Assembly: GCA_963838205.1 (NCBI GenBank)
Contig: CAWIQF010000011.1
Location: 1 to 64,000, forward strand
Direction of reading: 5' to 3'
Origin: CAIVVT01 sp963838205
Lineage (GTDB): Bacteria; Acidobacteriota; Terriglobia; Bryobacterales; Bryobacteraceae
Length of the DNA: 64,000 bases
The notes under the pieces were generated by a model. It searched no databases, was not told the origin of the DNA, and saw nothing but the letters and a program-made list of their open reading frames with translations. The stretch's first letter is position 1, and every line of letters starts with the position of its first letter. Shown here piece after piece: positions 1 to 9,314 of the stretch. Made by a program: the position numbers and the translations under genes.

Positions 1-1
1 A

Positions 2-1066
2 GTGGCCTGTCGCAGAGAGATCGTTAGTACGCATGCGGCGGGAGGGGTCTGAGTACTTCCACTGGATGGGCCGCGCGTGAGCGGAGTAGGCGTTGATGTA
101 GCGGCGCAGTTTGCGAGCCAGATCGGGGACCGAAGTGAAGATGCCGCGGGCGATGACTTCCCGCTCGATCTTGCCGAACCAGAGTTCGACCTGATTCAGC
201 CACGAAGAATAGGTCGGCGTGAAGTGGAGTTGGACGCGGGGATGTGCGGCCAGGAATTCCCGGACGGCCTGAGTCTTGTGGGCCGAGAGGTTGTCGAGAA
301 TAATGTGGATCTCCTGCTGCGGCCGGCACTCCGCCACGACCTGCCCCAGGAAGGCGACGAACTCTTGGCTGGTGTGGCGCGCGGCGGTCTTCCCCATGAC
401 TTTGCCGGTCTTGGTGTCCAGCGCCGCATACAGCGACAGCGTGCCGTGGCGGTAGTACTCAAAACCATGGCGCTCGGCGCGGCCGGGCGATAGCGGCAGC
501 ACCGGGTCAAGCCGGTCCAGGGCCTGAATCGCGGTCTTCTCATCGACACAGAACACGGCTGCGTGCTGCGGCGGGTTCAGGTAGAGTCCGATGATGTCGG
601 CCGCCTTGGCTTCGAAGTTGGGATCGTTGGAGGCCATATAGCGTTCCAGACGATGCGGCTTCAATCCGGCTTCCTTCCACACACGGTGCACCGCATCCTT
701 GCTGACGCCGAGAACGGCCGCCAGTTTGCGGCAGCTCCAGTGCGTCGAGTGATCGGCGGGCCTCTTGCGGGTGGCAGCGAGGATCTTCGCGCGTAGGGCG
801 GGCGTCAGGACGGTCGGCTTCTGGCCCGGATGATAGGTGTCCAGGCCGTCAACGCCATCCGCCAGGAAGCGCTCTTTCCAGCGGCTGATGGTCGGTGCAG
901 TGGTATCGAGTCGTTGCTTGATCGTGCTGAAGGAGGCGCCCTCGGCCAGCAGCAGGATCAACTTGGCGCGGAAGACGTAGCCGGCGGGCAGGGACCGGGA
1001 TTGGGCGATCGCGGTCAGTTCGGCCGACTGTTCAGCGGTGAGGAGCAGAGCGGTGCGGGTCGCCAC
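2..1066 (-). CDS. IS630-family DDE transposase
   Basis: Cuts and joins the IS ends. Reading from GTG at 1066 gives 355 codons without a stop up to the last base of the terminal repeat. Residues 1-145 form a helix-turn-helix region typical of the family (SFSTIKQRL, then TISRWKERF). The catalytic triad is visible as D175 (FCVDEKT), D258 (IILDNLSAH) and E294 (NQVELWFGKIERE). The C-terminus YSDPSRRMRTND is also family-like. No stop lies inside the element: the next codon is T-A-N, formed by the target-site TA plus one flanking base outside the window, so the stop is predicted to come from the insertion site. GTG is chosen because it is the first in-frame start after the terminal repeat. Probably intact. 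Confidence 0.88.
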   Translation of the reverse strand, partial: MATRTALLLTAEQSAELTAIAQSRSLPAGYVFRAKLILLLAEGASFSTIKQRLDTTAPTISRWKERFLADGVDGLDTYHPGQKPTVLTPALRAKILAATRKRPADHSTHWSCRKLAAVLGVSKDAVHRVWKEAGLKPHRLERYMASNDPNFEAKAADIIGLYLNPPQHAAVFCVDEKTAIQALDRLDPVLPLSPGRAERHGFEYYRHGTLSLYAALDTKTGKVMGKTAARHTSQEFVAFLGQVVAECRPQQEIHIILDNLSAHKTQAVREFLAAHPRVQLHFTPTYSSWLNQVELWFGKIEREVIARGIFTSVPDLARKLRRYINAYSAHARPIQWKYSDPSRRMRTNDLSATGH

Positions 1067-1116
1067 AATTGTATTGACGCACGCTCGCTAGTAATGGTTA
1101 CTCTGCGACAGGCCAC
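2..1116. mobile_element. IS630-family insertion sequence, apparently complete
   Basis: The ends are perfect 16-bp inverted repeats: gtggcctgtcgcagag at 2-17 and its exact reverse complement at 1101-1116. IS630 elements insert at and duplicate TA; the right end is followed directly by TA (1117-1118), and base 1 is an A that would be the second base of the left TA. The element is 1115 bp, a usual size for the family, and carries a single minus-strand transposase filling it almost end to end. It bounds the accessory region on the left. Confidence 0.9.
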
Positions 1117-1294
1117 TAGCCTTGCCGATCCCGCGATCTCCGTGTCCGCCCAGATCTGGATTCTTCCCCGATCAAGCAACAAATGACCCGAAGTTGTGGT
1201 CGCGATGGCCGACGCATTGGGCGTGATCCGCGGGATGACACGTTGGCTTCACATCTCCCGCTAACGTACTTGCATTCGTCTCGGGCGCGCCGCG

Positions 1295-1561
1295 TCACGT
1301 CGCCGCTATTGGCTTCGTTGCCATGCTTGATTTCATGTTGCGCGTCGCCTCCACCTTCGCAATGACCTTGTCCCATGCTCGACGGGCGCGCTCCCGATTC
1401 TCGGCTGTGCAGCCGTACAAGGAGGGCGTCTTCCACCGTCGCATGTTGTCTAGGTACTTCCGCATGTAGTCTTCATCGGCAAAGGTCGAGATTGGACCGA
1501 TATCCTCTGACTTCACGCCACACCTTGCCGCCGCCCGAGCGAGCCGTCTCAGAGCTTGCAT
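1295..1561 (-). CDS. Small hypothetical protein next to the IS630 element
   Basis: An 88-residue reading frame from ATG at 1561, preceded by a TTGGGGG stretch about 5 bases upstream that could serve as a ribosome binding site; ATGs at 1567 and 1636 are alternatives. The product is charged and probably helical (ALRRLARAAARCG, then ENRERARRAWDKVIAKVE) without a signal peptide or membrane segment. I do not recognise a family. It sits between an IS end and a decayed hydrolase, so it may be a remnant. The main support is reasonable amino-acid composition rather than a known motif. Confidence 0.33.
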   Translation of the reverse strand: MQALRRLARAAARCGVKSEDIGPISTFADEDYMRKYLDNMRRWKTPSLYGCTAENRERARRAWDKVIAKVEATRNMKSSMATKPIAAT

Positions 1562-1934
1562 GGTCATCCCCCAATACAGTAAACCGTAGCTTGGAATCTT
1601 GAGGGAATTGCTCTGTGTGGGGATGCAACATAGCAAGGCTGCGACGCCGGGAAGTAGGCAAGGTGGTTAACTCCGGCGCGCCCTACCAATGACCATATGG
1701 GTCAAACGTGATCTCCTTCAAATGCCTGTAACTTGTCGGCGGTAAACAAACTTGGAGAGCGGAGTAGCGCGGGCAATCGTGCGCATTGGCGTCGGCCTGC
1801 GCGGTGCGCGCAAAGATCCGCAGATTCGGCGTTCTACAACGGTTGGCACCCGAGACGCCGCATCCATGGTTCTTATTTTGGAGAGGATGATGTCGTTGTG
1901 GGTGTCCATGGCTGCCCGACATTTGGGCGGCGCC

Positions 1935-2200
1935 CAGATTTGCTCGTAGTACTGCTCGGCGAGCTCGATCGGAGTCTGCTGATCTGCGGTGCTTGCGAAG
2001 AAGAAAATTGGGACCGCGAAATCGAGCCCCAGCGCGGGCAGATCGACTTGCATTCCGGGTCCGTCCCAGTGTTCTCCAAACAGCTGCAACGAGGCGAACT
2101 CGAATCCCGCGACCTGGTACTAGAGGTCGGACAGCGACACGGCGGGGCTGGCCAGGTCGCTCACTGGCTCCAGGGCGTCGCCGGATTTGTTCCAATCAGC
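1935..2200 (-). pseudogene. Alpha/beta hydrolase (proline-iminopeptidase-like) C-terminal fragment
   Basis: The minus strand encodes a stretch resembling the region before the catalytic Asp loop of alpha/beta hydrolases (LGLDFAVPIFFF, then TADQQTPIELAEQYYEQI, ending WAPPK). Upstream, the same frame continues through a plausible helix but contains an in-frame TAG near 2120. Downstream of WAPPK the reading loses resemblance to the family, and the catalytic His loop is missing. No N-terminal half with the nucleophile elbow is present. This is best read as a decayed remnant inside the accessory region. Confidence 0.55.
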
Positions 2201-2420
2201 CGAGCCACAAGATGTTGGCAGTCGGCCGGGCACGCCACTCGACAAAATTTCACCGAACGTGGCGTCAACTGCTGGGTGAGTTGTCAACCACTGGAAGCAA
2301 CGAATAGATGGGCGGCAAGTGCCCGTCGAACCGAATATCTTACGACACTGCCGCGCACCGAAACTACGGTACCGAGTCTCGAAGGACCGGCCTTGTTATT
2401 CATGTCTGCTTTCCGTCGAG

Positions 2421-3534
2421 TTACACCTTTCCGTCCGGCGGGTCGGCGGCTCCTTCCCTCGGTACGACTGCCGGCACGTCCAGGCGCGCCACGCCAATCC
2501 GGTTGTCGGCCATCCCGTAGTAGACGTCGAAGCGATCGGGTGAGCCAAGATCGTCGCGCCGGTCGATGCCGGTGGGGAACACGACGTCGGCGACGGTCCC
2601 GTGACGTTCCTGCGGTAGCACCGGCGTCAACACAGGCTCCGGCGAACGATAGCGGATCACGCACGGATGCTCCTTCGACAGCACCATCACCCCGGCCGAG
2701 TAGCACAGACTCGTGCTCGTCATTGTTCGGCTGCGTCTCTTCGCTCACGCCGTGGTAAACCATTAGCCAGTGGCCGCGCCGGGTCAGGATGGGCGGAGTG
2801 CCGCCGCCAATCTTGAGCCGCTCCCAGGGCGACACCGGAGTCGCGAGCCGGTGATGACAGGCAAACGCACCGAGGCGATATGGCTCACCGCCCTCCAGGG
2901 CCATCGGGGAGTAGGAAATCCAGATGCTTTCCCGGTCGAGGTCCACGTCGCGAGTCGCGGGGTGGCAGGCAATCTCCTCCGGACGAGTGCCGAGAAAAAG
3001 AGGCCGGTGGAGCATGGCCAGTCCCGGTTGCCCGGATGGATTAGGAATGGCGACGGGAAAGAGGCTGGCGTCTTTGTCATCCACGTCGCCGATTTCGATA
3101 CCCTGATACCGGCCAAAGGTCGCGAGTCCCAGGCGCTGCCAGTGGAAGAGGTCCGCTGAAAAAGCCAAAGCGATGCGTGGACCTTGAGGCGAAAATGCAG
3201 TATAGGTCATCAAGTAGCGCTGCAGTGGCTCCACGAACGTGATACGAGGATCCTCGCAACCGCCGCCACCGTTTGGACGCCGCTCATAATCGGCTTCCGG
3301 CTCCAACGCGATGCCGAGACGTTCGACGCCTGCCGGGTCGCCGGCTTCATTGAACCGCACTCGTGCAATGCCGATTCGCGAGTAATTCCCTCGCGCCACC
3401 AGCCGCGGGAAAAGGTACAGCGCGCCATCAGGGCCTCGAACGGCAGCCGGATTCAGGACCCCTTCGATCTCCTGGGGATTTCCCAGCTCTGGCTCCATTA
3501 CCACCCCTAGACGCTTCAACTCAAATTTACTCAT
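2421..3534 (-). pseudogene. GH130-family beta-mannoside phosphorylase/glycosidase, frameshifted
   Basis: GH130 enzymes phosphorolyse beta-mannosidic linkages. From ATG at 3534 (GAAGGGA a few bases upstream) the frame shows the family hallmarks: NPAAVRGPDGALYLFPR near residue 30, GGCEDPRITF near residue 95, and LKIGGGTPPILT then LMVYHGVS near residues 250-265. After NNDEH (about 2720) the frame carries on into low-complexity Arg-rich sequence, whereas the expected C-terminal blade (SLCYSAGVMVLSKEHP to FDVYYGMADNRIGVARLDV) is in a second frame ending at 2421. One inserted base, or an equivalent indel, explains this. It follows the HAD-IIB gene by 17 bases and probably shared its transcript. Either a real pseudogene or a sequencing error. 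Confidence 0.8.
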
Positions 3535-3551
3535 CAATTCCCTTCACAACG

Positions 3552-4310
3552 TCACCCCTGCCGATAGCCATCCAAACAAGCGATGATTGCTTCTGTGACC
3601 GGCTTGGTCTCATTCGGGCCTCGAACCGGGATACACAGAACACCTGCTTCTTCGACCGGATAGTCGTTCCCGCCCACGAACAAGGCATCGCCGATATAAA
3701 TCATCTCTTTCAATGAAATGCCCAGGATATCTCGCAGTTTTCTGATTCCGTAGGCTTTGTCAATACCAGACTTTGTGACGTCAATGGATGTAGCACCACC
3801 CATTCGGACGGAGAACTCCGGAATCAACGTGTCCAGAATTGCTGTGATCTTTTTCCGTTTGATGAAATCGGCGTCCCACTTGATCTTCTCTTCTAAAGGG
3901 GCCTGCTGTCCTAATGCAGAAAATGTGATCTGGCTTCCGCGATCTTCGATCACTTCTCCCCAGACCGTTTCGACCTTGAAGCCCGCTATTCCCAGCGCCT
4001 TGTTCAAGGAACTGATGACCTTCTCTTTCTCAGCCGCGGTGAAATCTTCTGAATAGAGTTTCTTCCAATCTCCTGCGTACTGGAAAAACTTTGTTCCACA
4101 AGTCGGAAGAAGGGACAAATTCCCCAACCGCGCGTCACTGGACAAGTTCGAAAGAAGTTGCGTTTTAAACTGAGGCCAATCGCCTCCGGAAATCACTGCC
4201 ACTTTGACGATGCCGAGAAGGTCGTGTAGCAATCCCGACATTTCAGCGTCAAGGGGCGATTTACTTTCGGCAAGCGTACCATTCAGATCGAATACAATTA
4301 GCTTCTTCAC
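3552..4310 (-). CDS. HAD-IIB (phosphomannomutase-like) hydrolase with altered catalytic motif
   Basis: A 252-residue HAD-superfamily protein of the IIB/phosphomannomutase-like group, whose members act on hexose phosphates. Motif I begins FDLNGTLAESK at residues 7-17: nucleophile D8 is present, but the second, acid/base Asp of the usual DxD is Asn (N10, codon AAT). Motif II is AVISGG, and motif IV is GDALFVGGNDYP near residue 215. The gene is noticeably richer in AAA, GAA, ATT and AAT codons than its neighbours, which suggests separate acquisition. It lies between fba (320-bp gap) and the broken GH130 gene, a pairing that suggests mannose metabolism. Activity is uncertain because of N10. Confidence 0.85.
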   Translation of the reverse strand: MKKLIVFDLNGTLAESKSPLDAEMSGLLHDLLGIVKVAVISGGDWPQFKTQLLSNLSSDARLGNLSLLPTCGTKFFQYAGDWKKLYSEDFTAAEKEKVISSLNKALGIAGFKVETVWGEVIEDRGSQITFSALGQQAPLEEKIKWDADFIKRKKITAILDTLIPEFSVRMGGATSIDVTKSGIDKAYGIRKLRDILGISLKEMIYIGDALFVGGNDYPVEEAGVLCIPVRGPNETKPVTEAIIACLDGYRQG

Positions 4311-4631
4311 AAACTTGTTGCCTCGTTACGGTTGCTCGGCCGGAACTCATTCCGGTGTCGCAACTTCCAAAATACTTGCTGAACTGCGCTGCCGCAAAAC
4401 AGACGACACCAACACCGCTATAGGAGCAAAACGCCGATTCTCAACACAGCCTAGCGGCCTTGCGGTCGCTGATCGTCCACGCTTTGCCGCATGGGCCGTC
4501 CTTGGGCAGCCTTGCAGTGGATGGCTCACCCAAACGTGGGCCGCCCCAGGGCAGATTCGGATTGACCGGTTTACGCACCACTAGATGCAGGTGAAGTCGA
4601 TTCATGGTTTTCACCAGGCATGAGCGTCCGC
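4311..4631. other. Gap between fba and the HAD-IIB gene
   Basis: About 320 bases with no convincing reading frame on either strand. Base composition falls from the GC-rich fba side to the AT-richer HAD-IIB side, so this may mark a join between two acquired segments. No clear terminator or promoter was found. Confidence 0.4.
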
Positions 4632-5654
4632 CTATTCCTTCTCCATCGCGGCACTGTATTCGCCGCGTCGCGCAGCCCAGTTGCACTTGGCTCGATGAGA
4701 CAGAGCTTGCTGTGCCGCCACTACATTGGCATCCTTGCCTTGCCAGATCTCCATAGCCGGTTGTTGGATGGCGCGGGCAAACGAAAACGCCAACGCCCAG
4801 GGCAGTCGCGACTTGAACCTGACATTCATGGCATTCAATCGGGCCGAGGCCAGTTCGGAAGATTGGCCGCCTGACAAAAACGCAATCCCCGGAACTGCGG
4901 CGGGGACGGCTCGCAAGAGACACTTGACAGTGGCGTCGGCCACCTCATCCACCGGTTCCTGCTTGGGACACGTCAATCCCGCAAGCACCATGTTGGGCTT
5001 TAAGATCATGCCCTCCAAAGTCACACCTTGCGTGAAGAGTTGGCTGAAGACCGTTCGCAAGACTTCCTCGGTAACCTCACGGCACCGATCCAGCGTATGG
5101 CCGCCGTCCATAAGCACTTCCGGCTCAACAATAGGGACCAGGCCGGCTTCCTGGCACAACGCAGCATAGCGGGCCAACGCCTGCGCGTTGGCTTCGATGC
5201 AACCCCTGCTGGGAATGCCATCGCCCACGGCGATCACCGCGCGCCACTTGGCAAACCGTGCGCCCATCTGAGAGTACTCAGCCAATCGGCCGCGCAATCC
5301 ATCCAGACCCTCGCTGATCTTTTCTCCGGGATGACCGGCCATGTCCTTTGCGCCTGCATCCACTTTGATGCCGGGAATGATCCCCGCCATGGTGACAGCC
5401 TTGGCAAAAGGAGTACCATCTTTCTTCTGCTGGCGGATCGTCTCGTCACAGAGGATCGCAGCGCTAATAGACTCACCCAGCCCGGGCGTTGTCACAATCA
5501 TCTCCCGATAGGCGCGTCGGACCTCCTCGGTTTGGGGAATCCCCAACTTCGCAAATCGTTTGTTGCAGGTCGGAGTGCTTTCATCCATCGCCAGCAGTCC
5601 TTTGTCGCCGGCGACCATCTTCTTCGCAGTGTCTGTCAGCTCTTGCGTATTCAT
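4632..5654 (-). CDS. fba: Class I fructose-bisphosphate aldolase
   Basis: Cleaves fructose 1,6-bisphosphate to the two triose phosphates through a Schiff base. The 340-residue product has the class I N-terminal signature (GDKGLLAMDESTPTCNKRF) and the lysine motif LEGMILKPNMV, whose Lys forms the Schiff base, followed by FLSGGQSSELA and the usual substrate-loop region. The chosen ATG at 5654 overlaps the xfp stop as ATGA and has GGAG about 9 bases upstream; an in-frame ATG at 5669 lies inside that site and is less likely. The overlap implies translational coupling to xfp. It supplies or uses hexose bisphosphate next to the phosphoketolase reaction. Confidence 0.93.
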   Translation of the reverse strand: MNTQELTDTAKKMVAGDKGLLAMDESTPTCNKRFAKLGIPQTEEVRRAYREMIVTTPGLGESISAAILCDETIRQQKKDGTPFAKAVTMAGIIPGIKVDAGAKDMAGHPGEKISEGLDGLRGRLAEYSQMGARFAKWRAVIAVGDGIPSRGCIEANAQALARYAALCQEAGLVPIVEPEVLMDGGHTLDRCREVTEEVLRTVFSQLFTQGVTLEGMILKPNMVLAGLTCPKQEPVDEVADATVKCLLRAVPAAVPGIAFLSGGQSSELASARLNAMNVRFKSRLPWALAFSFARAIQQPAMEIWQGKDANVVAAQQALSHRAKCNWAARRGEYSAAMEKE

Positions 5655-8092
5655 TTGAGGTTGCTCCATTTCCAGTTTCGGATTTCCGGCATGTCTTCGC
5701 CATGTTTGTCAATGTAATGCTTGTGCTCAATGAGCTTGTCCTGCATCATCTGCTTCAGGTAGGCGCCCTTAGAGCCTAGGTGCTGTAGACGGTCAATCAC
5801 GTCCTGCACCAGGTGGAACCGATCCAAATCATTTTGGACCCTCATGTCAAAGGCTGTTGTAATGGTGCCCTCTTCTATGTAGCCCCTGACGTGAAGGTTG
5901 AGATTGGTCCGCCGGTAGGTCAGCCGGTGGACCAGCCAAGGGTATCCGTGGAAACCAAAGATGATGTGCTTGTTCTTCGTAAATAGCGAATCGTAATCCG
6001 TCTCGCTCAGCCCATGCGGGTGCTCGCTACTGGACTGCAGCTTCATCAGATCGACGACATTGATCACCCGGATCTTGAGATCGGGCAGATGCTCGCGAAG
6101 GATAGAAACGGCGGCCAGAATCTCCAATGTGGGCGTGTCTCCGCAGCAGGCCATTACCACGTCAGGCTCGCCGCCCTGGTCGTTGCTAGCCCATTGCCAG
6201 ATGCCTATCCCTTCCGTGCAATGCACCACCGCGGCGTCCATCGTCAGCCATTGCGGGAGGGCGTGCTTTCCCGCCACCACTACGTTCACGTAATGCCGGC
6301 TGCGTAGACAGTGATCAAAGACCGACAGCAGACAATTGGCATCGGGAGGGAGGTAAACGCGTACGATGTCAGCCTTCTTATTGACGACGTGGTCTATAAA
6401 ACCTGGGTCCTGGTGTGTGAATCCATTGTGATCCTGTTGCCACACGTGGGAAGCGAGCAGATAATTCAATGATGCGATCTTTCGGCGCCAGGGCAGTTCA
6501 AGTGTCACCTTCAGCCATTTGGCGTGCTGGCTGAACATCGAGTTGACAATGCGAATAAAGGCTTCATAGCTGTTGAACAGCCCATGCCGCCCGGTCAGCA
6601 AATATCCCTCCAACCAACCCTCGCACTGATGCTCGCTGAGCATTGAGTCCAGCACCCATCCGGCGGGCGCCAGGAATTCATCATTCTTAACTGTCCGGGC
6701 ATCCCACTGCCTATTAGTGACTTCAAAAACCGCACCTAGGAGATTCGAGAGTGTCTCATCGGGACCAAAGATACGGAAATTATGCTGATCCTGATTCAGT
6801 TTGACGACGTCGCGCAGAAACCTACCCAACACGAGAGTGTCTTGGCCGTCAACGGCGCCAGGTGAAGGAACACTTACGGCGTGAAGGTGAAAATCCGGCA
6901 TGCGAAGATCGCGCAGCAGCGTCCCGCCGTTGGTGTGCGGATTGGCGCCCATTCGCCGGTCGCCTTTCGGAGCTAGTTCGGCGAATTCCGGTCTGAGGCT
7001 GCCATTGTCATCGAACAACTCTTCGGCTTTGTAGCTCTTCATCCAGCTTTCAAGCTGTTTGACATGATCGGGATGCTCGGCATCCACCAAGAGCGGCACC
7101 TGGTGCGCCCGGAACGTCCCCTCAACCTGAAGACCATCGACTACCTTCGGCCCTGTCCAACCTTTGGGCGACCTTAGCACGATCATTGGCCAGCGCTGCC
7201 GGGTTGTATCATTCTTGTTACGTGCATTACCCTGGATGCCTCGGATGTCCTCAATGGCCGTATCCAAGGTAGCGGCCATGAGTTCATGCATCTTCTCGGG
7301 GTCATCGCCTTCTACAAAGTAGGGCGTCCATCCGCAGCCGCGTAGAAAAGCATCCAATTCGTCATGCTCGATCCGTGCCAGCACTGTCGGGTTGCTGATC
7401 TTATAGCCATTGAGGTGCAGTATCGGCAACACGGCGCCGTCTGTAATTGGGTTGAGGAAATTGTTGGACTGCCATGCGGTTGCAAGGGGCCCTGTTTCCG
7501 CCTCGCCGTCGCCGATAACGCAGGCGACGATCAGGCCAGGATTGTCGAATGCGGCCCCGAACGCATGGCTGAGCGAGTACCCCAGTTCTCCGCCTTCATG
7601 AATCGACCCCGGAGTCGTTGGCGCGACATGGCTGGAAATACCGCCGGGAAAGGAGAACTGCTTGAATAGCGTCTTGAGTCCGGCCTCGTCCTGAGTGACG
7701 TTCGGATAGATTTCACTCCAGGTCCCCTCGAGGTAAACGTTGCCCACAATTGCCGGGCCACCGTGCCCCGGTCCGGCGATGTAGAACATATCCAGGTCAT
7801 ATTTCATGATGACCCGGTTGAGATGCACATAGATGAAGTTCTGGCCCGGCGTGGTCCCCCAATGCCCGACCACTAAGGGTTTCACGTGCGATAGCTTCAG
7901 TGGCTCTTTGAGCAGCGGGTTATCATAAAGATAGATTTGGCCTACCGACAGGTAGTTGGCTGCACGCCAGTAGGCATTCATTTTATTAAGAAGTTCCGGA
8001 GTGAGCGTATTGGCCTTCGTAGGAGGCGCCTGCTTGTCCCCCGGGTTGGAAGTTGTGCTGAGAAGCTCAGAGGTGAGTGTCTTGGTTTTCAT
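5651..8092 (-). CDS. xfp: Xylulose-5-phosphate/fructose-6-phosphate phosphoketolase
   Basis: A thiamine-diphosphate enzyme that splits xylulose 5-phosphate or fructose 6-phosphate with phosphate, giving acetyl phosphate plus glyceraldehyde 3-phosphate or erythrose 4-phosphate. The 813-residue length is typical. The cofactor region shows YIAGPGHGGPA near residue 105 and GDGEAETGPLATAW near residue 195; the C-terminal part has WQWASNDQGGEPDVVMAC. The ATG at 8092 follows the ackA stop by three bases and has AAAGGA upstream inside ackA, so the genes are co-translated. It is the core enzyme of this operon; ackA directly downstream in the pathway consumes acetyl phosphate. Confidence 0.96.
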   Translation of the reverse strand: MKTKTLTSELLSTTSNPGDKQAPPTKANTLTPELLNKMNAYWRAANYLSVGQIYLYDNPLLKEPLKLSHVKPLVVGHWGTTPGQNFIYVHLNRVIMKYDLDMFYIAGPGHGGPAIVGNVYLEGTWSEIYPNVTQDEAGLKTLFKQFSFPGGISSHVAPTTPGSIHEGGELGYSLSHAFGAAFDNPGLIVACVIGDGEAETGPLATAWQSNNFLNPITDGAVLPILHLNGYKISNPTVLARIEHDELDAFLRGCGWTPYFVEGDDPEKMHELMAATLDTAIEDIRGIQGNARNKNDTTRQRWPMIVLRSPKGWTGPKVVDGLQVEGTFRAHQVPLLVDAEHPDHVKQLESWMKSYKAEELFDDNGSLRPEFAELAPKGDRRMGANPHTNGGTLLRDLRMPDFHLHAVSVPSPGAVDGQDTLVLGRFLRDVVKLNQDQHNFRIFGPDETLSNLLGAVFEVTNRQWDARTVKNDEFLAPAGWVLDSMLSEHQCEGWLEGYLLTGRHGLFNSYEAFIRIVNSMFSQHAKWLKVTLELPWRRKIASLNYLLASHVWQQDHNGFTHQDPGFIDHVVNKKADIVRVYLPPDANCLLSVFDHCLRSRHYVNVVVAGKHALPQWLTMDAAVVHCTEGIGIWQWASNDQGGEPDVVMACCGDTPTLEILAAVSILREHLPDLKIRVINVVDLMKLQSSSEHPHGLSETDYDSLFTKNKHIIFGFHGYPWLVHRLTYRRTNLNLHVRGYIEEGTITTAFDMRVQNDLDRFHLVQDVIDRLQHLGSKGAYLKQMMQDKLIEHKHYIDKHGEDMPEIRNWKWSNLK

Positions 8093-8095
8093 GGT

Positions 8096-9304
8096 TCAGT
8101 CCTTTGCGCTCGCCGCGTTGGGTTCCAGAAGTCGGCACACCGAGCGCGCAATCATCAACTCTTCGTCAGTGCGAATGACGCGCACGCTGGCCGGGCTGGC
8201 GTCTGTGGAAATCACCCCTGCAGACTGAGCATTACGCGACTCGTCCAGCTCAATGCCGAGAGCGCCTAGCCCTTCGCAGATGCGCGTGCGGACAGGTGGT
8301 GCGTTTTCGCCGATGCCTCCCGCGAAAACGAACGTATCTAATCCGCCGAGCGCTGCGGTAAATGCGCCGATCCACTTTTTCGCCTGATAGCAGAATAGCT
8401 CAACGGCTTCCGCCGCGCGGATATCATTAGGTTCCTGCGCGAGGAGATCTCGCATGTCTGAACTTATCTCGGAAACTCCGAGCAGGCCCGAGTTGTGGTT
8501 GACCATTTCGTAGAACTGTTTGGTGGTCATGTGCTCGGTTCGCGCCAAATACGGCGCCAGGCCGGGATCCAGCTCGCCAGAGCGGGTGCTCATCACCAAC
8601 CCGGCGGTCGGAGTAAAGCCCATACTGGTGTCAATACTCTTGCCGTCGCGCACGGCGGCCATGCTTGCACCGTTGCCCAGATGAGCCAGGATAACTCGGC
8701 CAGTCGTTGCTGCCGGGTCGCCTAGGCGCTTGAGTTCTTCCATCAGATAGGAATATGACAAACCGTGGAAACCGTAGCGCTGCACGCCCTTCGCGTCGTA
8801 GCAACGCGGGATTGGAAGCAGCTTGGCTACACGCGGCATTGTGCGGTGAAACGCCGTGTCAAAGCAGGCCACTTGGGGCAGTTTCGGATGACGCTGGCGA
8901 AACGCCTCGATCAGTTCGATCTCACGGGGCAAGTGGTCCGGATCGTAAGGGCTGATGCTATGCAATTCATCCAACAATTCCTGTGTGACCAGTTCGGGCG
9001 CCGTATGCTGCATTCCGTGTACCACGCGGTGCCCCACAGCGCGGACCGATTCAAAGCCTTTCTGTTCTTGAAGCCAATCAATCAATACATTCGCCGCCGT
9101 CTTGTGATCGGTAGCTGCCAGGCTGTGGGTGTCCTGCTGATTGGTCGCGGGATCGTGAAATTCCAGATTAGTTCCGCCCAGGCCGATGCGGTCAACCTTC
9201 CCATAAAGTCCTCGCTTCAGTGGCTGGAGGATCTGATACAGCGCGAACTTAATGCTCGACGAGCCGCCGTTGATCGTCAGGATGCGTGAGTCACAGGGTT
9301 GCAT
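8096..9304 (-). CDS. ackA: Acetate kinase
   Basis: Converts acetyl phosphate and ADP to acetate and ATP in the cytoplasm. The 402-residue product has the family motifs ILTINGGSSSIKFALY at the N-terminus, VGHRVVHGMQHT near residue 85, FDTAFHRTMP, RYGFHGLSYSYL and FAGGIGENAPPVR. The start at 9304 is chosen because AAGGGG lies 7 bases upstream; an ATG at 9322 is in frame but overlaps the stop of the preceding HAD gene and has no such site. It lies between a HAD phosphatase and xfp with almost no spacing, consistent with energy recovery from phosphoketolase product. Confidence 0.95.
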   Translation of the reverse strand: MQPCDSRILTINGGSSSIKFALYQILQPLKRGLYGKVDRIGLGGTNLEFHDPATNQQDTHSLAATDHKTAANVLIDWLQEQKGFESVRAVGHRVVHGMQHTAPELVTQELLDELHSISPYDPDHLPREIELIEAFRQRHPKLPQVACFDTAFHRTMPRVAKLLPIPRCYDAKGVQRYGFHGLSYSYLMEELKRLGDPAATTGRVILAHLGNGASMAAVRDGKSIDTSMGFTPTAGLVMSTRSGELDPGLAPYLARTEHMTTKQFYEMVNHNSGLLGVSEISSDMRDLLAQEPNDIRAAEAVELFCYQAKKWIGAFTAALGGLDTFVFAGGIGENAPPVRTRICEGLGALGIELDESRNAQSAGVISTDASPASVRVIRTDEELMIARSVCRLLEPNAASAKD

Positions 9305-9314
9305 GGATGACCCC

